Source of the DNA: Clostridiales bacterium
GTDB taxonomy: Bacteria; Bacillota; Clostridia; Oscillospirales; CAG-272
DNA length: 7,884 nucleotides
Reading direction: 5' to 3'
Assembly (NCBI GenBank): GCA_016280525.1
Contig: JAEEGW010000225.1
Location: forward strand, 1 to 7,884
A model generated the notes under the pieces. It saw only the letters and a program-made list of their open reading frames with translations. It was not told where the DNA came from and made no database searches. Both the position numbers and the translations under genes were made by a program. This document shows positions 1 through 4,306 of the stretch, piece by piece (the stretch's first letter is position 1; each line of letters opens with the position of its first letter).

Positions 1-672
1 GAGCTGCTTGCGCGGTACGACGTTGACGGGCTCCACATGGACGACTATTTTTACCCGACGACGGACACCTCGTTTGACCAGAAAACTTATTCGGAGTACA
101 AATCAAACGGCGGCAAAAAGAATCTGGCGGCGTTTCGCAAAGAGTGTTTGTCCGAGCTTGTAAAAGCGCTGTACGACGCGACGAAAGATTCCGGTGCGGA
201 CAGGATATTCGGCATAAGTCCCGCGGGCAATATGCAGACGGTGCTCAACTCCCACTTCGCGGACGTCAAGACGTGGTGCGGAGAGCCGGGATACATAGAT
301 TACATCTGCCCGCAGGTCTATTTCGGCATGGAACACGCTACAATGGCGTTCAAATCCGTGTGCGACAAGTGGCAGAGCATAATAAAAACGGACGAAGTAA
401 AACTGATAATCGGAATGTCGCTCGGCAAGGCGAAATCCGGCTACGACCAGTACGCCGGCTCCGGCAAAAACGAATGGGCGGAACACAAAGACATACTGTT
501 TAGGTGTCTGCAGTACACGGAAACGCTGCCGAAGTGCCGCGGCGTCGCGTATTTCTGCTATCAGTATTTCTATAACCCCGTCTCCGGCGCGGAAGAAAAC
601 GCAACCAAAGCGGAGCGGGAAAAATTCATACCGTACTTGCAAACAATTTCATGGCAAAAGCCTGATGTATAA
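1..672 (+). CDS. GHL10/DUF187-family glycoside-hydrolase-like protein, 3' part (5' truncated)
   Basis: The reading frame is open from base 1, so the gene starts upstream; 223 residues are visible, ending in TAA at 670-672. The in-frame ATG at 37 lies inside a conserved motif and is not a credible start. Near the beginning the chain reads DVDGLHMDDYFYP (visible residues 7-19), the acidic signature of the GHL10 (DUF187, YngK/FenI-like) TIM-barrel family. Later come GISPAGN, a YIDYICPQVYFG strand and a GKNEW segment, all typical of the C-terminal half of that barrel, and the protein ends shortly after the last barrel strand (GVAYFCYQYFY). Such proteins are usually exported and are thought to act on peptidoglycan or glycans, but substrates are mostly unproven; a signal peptide cannot be seen because the N-terminus is missing. 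The next gene starts 18 bp downstream, suggesting co-transcription. Family assignment is firm; the enzymatic role is inferred. Confidence 0.88.
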   Translation, partial: ELLARYDVDGLHMDDYFYPTTDTSFDQKTYSEYKSNGGKKNLAAFRKECLSELVKALYDATKDSGADRIFGISPAGNMQTVLNSHFADVKTWCGEPGYIDYICPQVYFGMEHATMAFKSVCDKWQSIIKTDEVKLIIGMSLGKAKSGYDQYAGSGKNEWAEHKDILFRCLQYTETLPKCRGVAYFCYQYFYNPVSGAEENATKAEREKFIPYLQTISWQKPDV

Positions 673-690
673 TAAGAAAGGAATAAAAAA

Positions 691-1884
691 ATGAAAAAAG
701 CAGTAAAGATCTTAAGCATCCTGCTCGCCGCCGTCCTTACGGTCGCGGTATTCGCAGGCTGTGACAACGGCAAACCGGCCGACACGACTCCCGCCGAGAC
801 GAAAGCTCCGACGACGGAAGGTGAAGCGACGACCGAAGCCGATGCGACGACGGAAGAAGAAGCGACGACCGAGGCTGAAGCGACGACCGAAGAAGAAGCG
901 ACTACCGAAGCCGAGGCGACAACGGAAGAAGAAACGTCTCCCGAGCCCGAAGGCGACGTACTGAAGATCGGCACGCGCGAAGAGCTTTTTGCGTTTGCAC
1001 AGAAGGTCCTTGACGGAGATGCGGAATATGAGGAAATGACCATACTGCTCACCGCGGATATCGACCTTGACCCGAAGCTTGACGGCGGCAAAAACTGGGT
1101 ACCGATCAGCACGGACGGCCTTGATTACGCTACGATAGACGGCGGCGGACACGTCATAAACGGCATGACCATATCCCCCGACGACCTTGAAGTTACAGGC
1201 AACGACGGCAACGTTTACGGCTCCGGCTTCATAGGCATCAGCAGCACGTCCCTGACTATCAAGAACATCACCTTTACAAACGCCCTGATAGACTCCAACA
1301 CAAAGCACTGCGGCTGCGTCATCGGTTCAATCGAAGAACCCGGCTCGGTCGTTGAACTCGACAACGTCACCGTTTCCAACCTGACGCTCAACGGCGGCGT
1401 AGGCGTTGAAGGCGATATAAACGGCATCAGCTTCCGCGTAGGCTGTCTCGTAGGCGCCAACATAGTGGGCAACTGTGAAGTTTACATCACCAACTGCAAA
1501 GCGGAAAACAGCAAGATATTCGGCTTCCACAACATAGGCGGCATCATGGGCTGCGTCGTTTCCGGCCAGCTCGAAATAGAAAACTGCGCTGTTGAAAACG
1601 TACAGCTCAACTATTCCGCAGGTTACGCGAACAACGAAAACTACAAGAACCCGACCGTCGCAAGATACTTTGCCGACCCGTTCTACTGCGTAACGGATTA
1701 CTGGGGCGAATATCACACTGACGTTGACCTCACACACGGCAACACGATAAAGGATCTTGATTCTTACGATATAAGAAACGACATCCACTACGCCGATCAG
1801 GAAGGCAAAGACGCCGACTATCCGGATGAAACATACCCGGTAGGCGCCGGCACGATCAGACCGAAAGACGAAAGACCGGAATAA
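691..1884 (+). CDS. secreted lipoprotein with Thr/Glu repeat stalk and beta-helix-like domain
   Basis: This 397-residue protein starts at the ATG preceded by AAAGGA (677-682) with good spacing. Residues 1-24 form a lipoprotein signal peptide: basic MKK, a hydrophobic core, and a VFAGC lipobox that predicts lipidation of Cys24 and anchoring to the outer face of the cell membrane. Residues 41-82 are seven hexapeptides of the form TTExEA, an acidic extended stalk. From about residue 92 (IGTREELFAFA) begins a region with aliphatic strands and recurrent Gly/Asn turns (IDGGGHVINGM, LTIKNITFTNA, VELDNVTVSNLTL, VYITNCKAENS, LEIENCAVENV). This pattern resembles right-handed parallel beta-helix or GLUG-like repeat proteins of surface and adhesin type. 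The last 90 residues are more polar and end in a charged tail. No catalytic motif is recognised. It may bind a glycan or work with the upstream GHL10 protein, but that is inference from adjacency only. Confidence 0.85.
   Translation: MKKAVKILSILLAAVLTVAVFAGCDNGKPADTTPAETKAPTTEGEATTEADATTEEEATTEAEATTEEEATTEAEATTEEETSPEPEGDVLKIGTREELFAFAQKVLDGDAEYEEMTILLTADIDLDPKLDGGKNWVPISTDGLDYATIDGGGHVINGMTISPDDLEVTGNDGNVYGSGFIGISSTSLTIKNITFTNALIDSNTKHCGCVIGSIEEPGSVVELDNVTVSNLTLNGGVGVEGDINGISFRVGCLVGANIVGNCEVYITNCKAENSKIFGFHNIGGIMGCVVSGQLEIENCAVENVQLNYSAGYANNENYKNPTVARYFADPFYCVTDYWGEYHTDVDLTHGNTIKDLDSYDIRNDIHYADQEGKDADYPDETYPVGAGTIRPKDERPE
811..936 (+). repeat. seven tandem 18-bp coding repeats (TTExEA stalk)
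   Basis: Seven consecutive 18-bp units encode TTEGEA, TTEADA, TTEEEA, TTEAEA, TTEEEA, TTEAEA and TTEEET. From the third unit on, TTEEEA and TTEAEA alternate, so a 36-bp higher-order unit is visible, suggesting expansion by unequal recombination or slippage. Copy number changes would stay in frame and only alter stalk length. The opposite strand of this tract is free of stops in other frames purely because of the repeat, which creates false Val/Ser- and Arg-rich reading frames. Confidence 0.92.
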
Positions 1885-1890
1885 AGTATA

Positions 1891-1916
1891 AAAAAGCTGC
1901 TTCGGCAGCTTTTTTT
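1891..1916 (+). terminator. intrinsic terminator with UUCG tetraloop
   Basis: A stem GCTGC / GCAGC closes a TTCG loop (C(UUCG)G, the exceptionally stable RNA tetraloop). It is extended by five A's pairing with the first T's, and is followed by an uninterrupted run of seven T's. It begins 6 bp after the lipoprotein stop codon and ends the gene 1 - lipoprotein transcription unit. The A-run on the 5' side makes it potentially bidirectional, but no gene approaches from the other side. Confidence 0.93.
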
Positions 1917-1917
1917 A

Positions 1918-2034
1918 GTGAAATGTCCTTCGGACGTGAAATTCGCCTCCGGCGAGTGAAATGTGCTCCGCACGTGAAATGCGCTGCGCGCGTTAAGGTG
2001 TCCCTACGGGACAATCTGCGCGGCTTACGCCGCA
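1918..2034. repeat. tandem array of variable mini-hairpins with GTGAAAT linkers
   Basis: Six short hairpins follow each other. Four copies of the exact 7-base linker GTGAAAT (1918, 1936, 1956, 1974) each precede a hairpin: GTCC-TTC-GGAC (1925-1935), TCGCC-TCC-GGCGA (1943-1955), GTGC-TCC-GCAC (1963-1973) and GCGC-TGC-GCGC (1981-1991). A diverged linker (GTTAAGG, 1992-1998) leads to TGTCCC-TAC-GGGACA (1999-2013), and then comes GCGGC-TTAC-GCCGC (2020-2033). Every stem has a different sequence but is perfectly paired, while the linker is constant. The first five loops are all TNC closed by C-G, which is C(GNA)G on the other strand. Period is about 18-20 bp. The array starts directly after the terminator. 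Confidence 0.9.
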
Positions 2035-2036
2035 TT

Positions 2037-2084
2037 TGGGTGGTCCCACCCCTCAATCCCCCCCCAAACCCCCTCTTCCCCCCA
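2037..2084 (-). repeat. C-rich block, diverged inverted copy of the downstream G-rich units
   Basis: Read on the minus strand, this block contains TTGAGGGGTGGGA (2044-2056), identical to the same 13-mer in the two downstream units (2444-2456 and 2633-2645). It is preceded on that strand by G-runs of 6, 5 and 8 bases separated by AAGA and TTT, comparable to the G-run segment of those units. The variable hairpin between the two parts is absent here. The block is therefore an inverted, shortened relative of the elements at 2384-2484 and 2574-2673. Confidence 0.8.
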
Positions 2085-2085
2085 G

Positions 2086-2303
2086 CGGGCACAACGTGCC
2101 CGAATGAAGTCGCCCGCTAACGCGGGGTTCCCCGCTGCTTATAGCGGTGGAGGTTCACGCGGGCTAATTAAGGAAAGAGGGCGACTTCGCATCATTAGGC
2201 GACAACGTCGCCGGCATCATTAGTGCGACGGGGTTCCCCGAAGCGAACTTGTGAGCTTTGGGGGTTCGCGGATAGCACGGCATCATTAGTCGGCAACGCC
2301 GAC
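2086..2303. repeat. central hairpin cluster with C(AAC)G loops and GCATCATTAG spacers
   Basis: Three perfect hairpins share an AAC loop closed by C-G but have different stems: CGGGCAC/GTGCCCG (2086-2102), GGCGAC/GTCGCC (2198-2212) and GTCGGC/GCCGAC (2289-2303). The 10-mer GCATCATTAG occurs three times (2189-2198, 2214-2223, 2280-2289), ending at the foot of the second and third hairpins. Between them lie two further palindromes with a GGGGTTCCCC core (2122-2135 and 2229-2240) and a 9-bp stem, CCCCGAAGC with GCTTTGGGG (one G-T pair), at 2236-2263. No open frame with a plausible start and RBS crosses the cluster. Confidence 0.82.
2106..2188. repeat. 10-bp inverted repeat enclosing nested hairpins (possible cruciform)
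   Basis: GAAGTCGCCC (2106-2115) is the exact reverse complement of GGGCGACTTC (2179-2188), 63 bp apart. Inside are overlapping alternatives: CCCGC-TAAC-GCGGG (2113-2126), GCGGGG-TT-CCCCGC (2122-2135) and CCGCT/AGCGG (2132-2147). The alternatives are mutually exclusive, so the region could switch between folds. It could also simply be the product of insertion of small hairpins into an older one. Confidence 0.7.
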
Positions 2304-2317
2304 GTCTTCATTATTAT

Positions 2318-2365
2318 GCAGCTTTAGCTGCGCGCGCGGGCGTCCCCCCCTCACGCCCCGCGCGC
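2318..2365. repeat. two GC-rich hairpins before the first G-rich unit
   Basis: GCAGCT-TT-AGCTGC (2318-2331) is a perfect palindrome with a two-base loop. Immediately after it, GCGCGCGGGCGT (2332-2343) pairs with ACGCCCCGCGCGC (2353-2365) with a single bulged C, around a nine-base pyrimidine loop. Neither is followed by a T-run, so they do not look like intrinsic terminators on the + strand. Confidence 0.75.
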
Positions 2366-2383
2366 CTACTGTTTGCACCCCCT

Positions 2384-2484
2384 CAGATTTTTAATCTGTG
2401 GGAGGGGACAGGGGGGTATGGGGGGTTCTCGGCGAAGCCGAGCTTGAGGGGTGGGAAACCCACCACAATTCGTCCCGAAGGGAC
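2384..2484 (+). repeat. G-rich multi-hairpin unit, copy A
   Basis: The order is: variable hairpin CAGATT-TTT-AATCTG (2384-2398); a 27-bp G-rich segment at 2400-2426 that is identical in copy B; variable hairpin CTCGGC-GAA-GCCGAG (2428-2442); conserved TTGAGG leading into GGTGGG-AAA-CCCACC (2450-2464); a 7-base linker; and variable hairpin GTCCC-GAA-GGGAC (2472-2484). Copy B has the same architecture with different but still perfectly paired variable stems. An ORF-like stretch beginning inside this unit has no RBS and is a by-product of the repeats. Confidence 0.88.
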
Positions 2485-2573
2485 ACCGATTTTTATTCTT
2501 TATTCTTTCTTATTTCTTCTTTATTATTTTAAACGAACGACCAATGGTCGCCCCTACAATCTCCGCACCCCAT
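2485..2573. other. spacer between the two G-rich units: T-rich tract and CCCCTAC block
   Basis: Bases 2485-2531 are an irregular T/C-rich tract built from TTTATTCTT-like words on the + strand. It is followed by a perfect hairpin CGACC-AAT-GGTCG (2538-2550) that runs into CCCCTACAATCTCCGC (2551-2566). A related block, CCCCTACGACTCTGCGC, recurs at 2786-2802. No coding potential is seen. Confidence 0.65.
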
Positions 2574-2673
2574 CAATCTCTTTGGAGATTGCGGGAGGGG
2601 ACAGGGGGGTATGGGGGGTGGCGCGTAGCGCCTTGAGGGGTGGGAAACCCACCATAACACGTCGCGAAGCGAC
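2574..2673 (+). repeat. G-rich multi-hairpin unit, copy B
   Basis: This is a direct repeat of the unit 190 bp upstream. The G-rich segment at 2593-2619 matches copy A over 27 of 27 bases, and the segment from 2633 through the hairpin GGTGGG-AAA-CCCACC (2639-2653) is also identical. The three variable hairpins are CAATCTC-TTTG-GAGATTG (2574-2591), GGCGC-GTA-GCGCC (2620-2632) and GTCGC-GAA-GCGAC (2661-2673). Compared with copy A, the last stem differs by a C-to-G change exactly compensated by G-to-C on the other arm. Confidence 0.88.
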
Positions 2674-2682
2674 TCCCTACCT

Positions 2683-2738
2683 CTTCACTCTTCACTATTC
2701 ACTCTTCACTATTCACTATTCACTATTCACTCTTCACT
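2683..2738. repeat. eight tandem heptamers [C/A]TTCACT
   Basis: Eight perfect 7-bp units, 56 bp in all, differ only at the first base, in the order C, C, A, C, A, A, A, C. Read on the minus strand, the unit is AGTGAA[T/G], which shares the GTGAA core with the GTGAAAT linkers at 1918-1980. The period of 7 is not a multiple of 3, so any open frame through it yields a repeating LFTIHYS-like peptide, a known kind of spurious protein prediction. Confidence 0.93.
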
Positions 2739-2845
2739 CGAAAGGAGTGGCCCCCTCCCTTGCGAACCGGTCGTCGAGGCGCCGTCCCCTACGACTCTGC
2801 GCAAAATATTTCAACATTTTATATAACAATTTTTACATAACGCGC
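2739..2845. other. transition from repeat tract to AT-rich promoter region
   Basis: Bases 2739-2802 are still GC-rich and contain the palindromes ACCGGT and GGCGCC and the CCCCTACGACTCTGCGC block related to 2551-2566. Composition then switches abruptly at about 2803 to strongly AT-rich DNA, which continues to the dehydrogenase RBS. No gene, tRNA or recognisable riboswitch is visible here. Confidence 0.6.
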
Positions 2846-2877
2846 TTGATAAATTTTCCTAATTTTTATATTATAAT
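2846..2877 (+). promoter_or_regulatory. predicted sigma-A-type promoter of the dehydrogenase operon
   Basis: TTGATA (2846-2851, 5 of 6 to TTGACA) is 17 bp from TATTAT (2869-2874, 5 of 6 to TATAAT). A perfect TATAAT overlaps at 2872-2877 but would need a 20-bp spacer. Either choice puts the start site at about 2881-2886, leaving a leader of roughly 45-50 bases before the E2 ATG. The surrounding AT-rich DNA supports promoter function. Which -10 is used cannot be decided from sequence. Confidence 0.6.
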
Positions 2878-2892
2878 ACTGTATGTAAATAA

Positions 2893-2908
2893 AAACACAT
2901 ATGTGTTT
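2893..2908. promoter_or_regulatory. 16-bp perfect palindrome, candidate operator
   Basis: AAACACATATGTGTTT is a perfect dyad lying about 10-25 bases after the predicted transcription start and 9 bases before the RBS. The position suits a homodimeric repressor that blocks the promoter or early elongation. As RNA it would form an 8-bp stem with no loop, which is unlikely to fold well, so a DNA-binding site is the better reading. I do not match it to the Rex, CcpA or CodY consensus as I know them. Confidence 0.5.
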
Positions 2909-2916
2909 ATCAAAAC

Positions 2917-2922
2917 AGGAGG
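2917..2922 (+). promoter_or_regulatory. strong RBS that fixes the E2 start
   Basis: AGGAGG lies 8 bases before ATG 2931. A second ATG at 2924 is too close to the RBS and out of frame. The start at 2931 also begins the lipoyl domain at its usual first residues. Confidence 0.85.
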
Positions 2923-2930
2923 AATGACTT

Positions 2931-4295
2931 ATGGCAACACCCGTATTGATGCCTAACGTCGGTATTTCGGTCGAAAGCTGCATACTGACAGAGTGGCACA
3001 AGAAAAAGGGCGAGGAAGTCAAGGAAGGTGAGATTCTTTTCACCTACGAAACTGACAAAACCACCACAGACGAGCCGGCTCCCGCGTCGGGTACTCTGAT
3101 CGACGTCTTCTTTGAAGAAGGCGCGGAGATACCGATAATGACCAACATTGCGGTCATAGGCAACCCCGGTGAGTCAACAAAAGAGTTTTTACCCGATATG
3201 CTCAAAGGAGCAGACGCTCCCAAGGCAGAGGCTCCCGCTCCTGCCGCGGAAGCTCCGAAGGCTGAAGCTCCGGCAGCCGCTCCCGCACCCGCTGCAGAAG
3301 CTGCTCCGGTAAAAGCGCCCGAAGGCGAAGTTTTCGCTTCTCCGCGCGCAAAAGCGCTTGCAAAGAAGGCAGGCGTGGATTACAGATTCGCAACTCCGAC
3401 CGGCGCGGAAGGCAGAGTCTGTGAGGCGGACGTAAGACGCCTTATAGAAAACGGCCCGAGCGCGACCTACGCGGCGGCAGGCGCCTTCGCAGGCGAAGCC
3501 GGTTCCGGCATAGGCGGCAAGTTCTCCGTTGCGGATATAGACAAGCCCGCGGCTCCCGCCGCAGCTGCTCCCGCAAAGGCGGAAGAAAAAGCCGAATACG
3601 TTGACGAAAAGATGTCCGGCGTACGCCGCGCTATCGCAAAGAATATGCTCAATTCTCTTGCGACCACCGCTCAGCTCACCAACACCTCTTCATTCGACGC
3701 TACGGAGATCATGGCGTTCCGCGCGAAGCTCAAAGCAAACGCAGAGACGCTCGGTCTGCCGAACATCACCTTAAACGACATAATCCTTTACGCAGTATCA
3801 AGAATACTCGCGAAACCCGAACACGCAAATCTGAACGCTCATCTGCTTGAGGGCGACGTTCTGCGTAAGTTCAGCGGCGTTCACCTGGGCGTTGCCGTTG
3901 ACACCGAAAAGGGACTTCTCGTTCCGACGATCATGAACGCGGACAAGAAGACGCTTGCCGAAATATCCAAAGAAGCGAAAGAGCTTGCAAAGGCCGCTCA
4001 GGCGGGCACGCTTGCTCCCGACAAGATGAAGGGCGCTTCCTTCACGATCTCCAACCTCGGTTCCTTCGGTATAGAATCCTTTACGCCGGTCATCAATCCG
4101 CCTCAGACGGGCATCTTAGGCGTAAACACGATCACGACGAGAGTAAAAGTCGTAAACGGCGAGATGAAACCGTATCAGGCAATGGCGCTTTCGCTCACTT
4201 ACGACCACAGAGCCGTAGACGGCGCTCCCGCCTCCAGATTCTTAAAGGATCTCTGCACTGCGCTTGAGAACTTCTCTCTGCTGCTCTGCAAATAA
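2931..4295 (+). CDS. pdhC: 2-oxoacid (pyruvate) dehydrogenase E2, dihydrolipoyl acyltransferase
   Basis: This 454-residue E2 core subunit transfers the acyl group from E1 via its lipoyl arm to coenzyme A in the cytoplasm. Residues 1-80 form one lipoyl domain, with the attachment lysine Lys43 in ETDKTTTD. Residues 93-130 are an Ala/Pro/Glu/Lys-rich flexible linker. Residues 134-174 are the peripheral subunit-binding domain (SPRAKALAKKAGVDY ... EGRVCEADVRRLI) that docks E1 or E3. A second Ala/Pro-rich linker covers about 176-222. Residues 224-454 form the catalytic domain, with the active-site motif DHRAVDG at 425-431 (His426) and the conserved FTISNLGSFGIESFTP segment. It starts from a strong RBS and is the first gene of the operon, with E3 11 bp downstream. 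The acyl specificity (pyruvate, acetoin or branched-chain) cannot be settled from sequence alone; pyruvate is the default, so the symbol is provisional. Confidence 0.92.
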   Translation: MATPVLMPNVGISVESCILTEWHKKKGEEVKEGEILFTYETDKTTTDEPAPASGTLIDVFFEEGAEIPIMTNIAVIGNPGESTKEFLPDMLKGADAPKAEAPAPAAEAPKAEAPAAAPAPAAEAAPVKAPEGEVFASPRAKALAKKAGVDYRFATPTGAEGRVCEADVRRLIENGPSATYAAAGAFAGEAGSGIGGKFSVADIDKPAAPAAAAPAKAEEKAEYVDEKMSGVRRAIAKNMLNSLATTAQLTNTSSFDATEIMAFRAKLKANAETLGLPNITLNDIILYAVSRILAKPEHANLNAHLLEGDVLRKFSGVHLGVAVDTEKGLLVPTIMNADKKTLAEISKEAKELAKAAQAGTLAPDKMKGASFTISNLGSFGIESFTPVINPPQTGILGVNTITTRVKVVNGEMKPYQAMALSLTYDHRAVDGAPASRFLKDLCTALENFSLLLCK

Positions 4296-4306
4296 GAGGT
4301 GCTTAT

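Noticed and set aside
570..1308. Antisense frames opposite the lipoprotein, with Val/Ser- or Arg/Phe-rich repeats
   Set aside because: They are shadows of the 18-bp coding repeat and lack start signals; the + strand gene has an RBS, signal peptide and terminator.
1923..2120. 65-codon + strand frame and the opposing 78-codon frame after the terminator
   Set aside because: Both are Arg/Pro-rich translations of the hairpin array and C-rich block with no RBS; the absence of stops follows from GC-rich composition.
2086..2365. tRNA or other structured RNA gene in the hairpin cluster
   Set aside because: Although stems are abundant, there is no cloverleaf with a GGTTCGAATCC-like T arm, and no promoter or terminator brackets a discrete transcript.
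2332..2365. GC-rich hairpin as a terminator
   Set aside because: No T-run follows on the + strand and no A-run precedes it for the minus strand; it belongs to the repeat tract.
1918..2738. CRISPR array
   Set aside because: The constant parts are only 7-10 bases, the variable parts are palindromes of 11-18 bases rather than 30-base unique spacers, and no cas gene is present.
2878..2930. Riboswitch or T-box controlling the dehydrogenase operon
   Set aside because: The leader after the predicted start is only about 45-50 bases, too short for known thiamine-pyrophosphate or T-box elements, and it has no terminator stem.
2444..2956. 170-codon + strand open frame through the G-rich units and heptamers
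   Set aside because: It has no RBS, is composed of translated tandem repeats (LFTLHYSLFTIHYS-like), runs through the promoter and into the start of the E2 gene in another frame, and has no domain resemblance.
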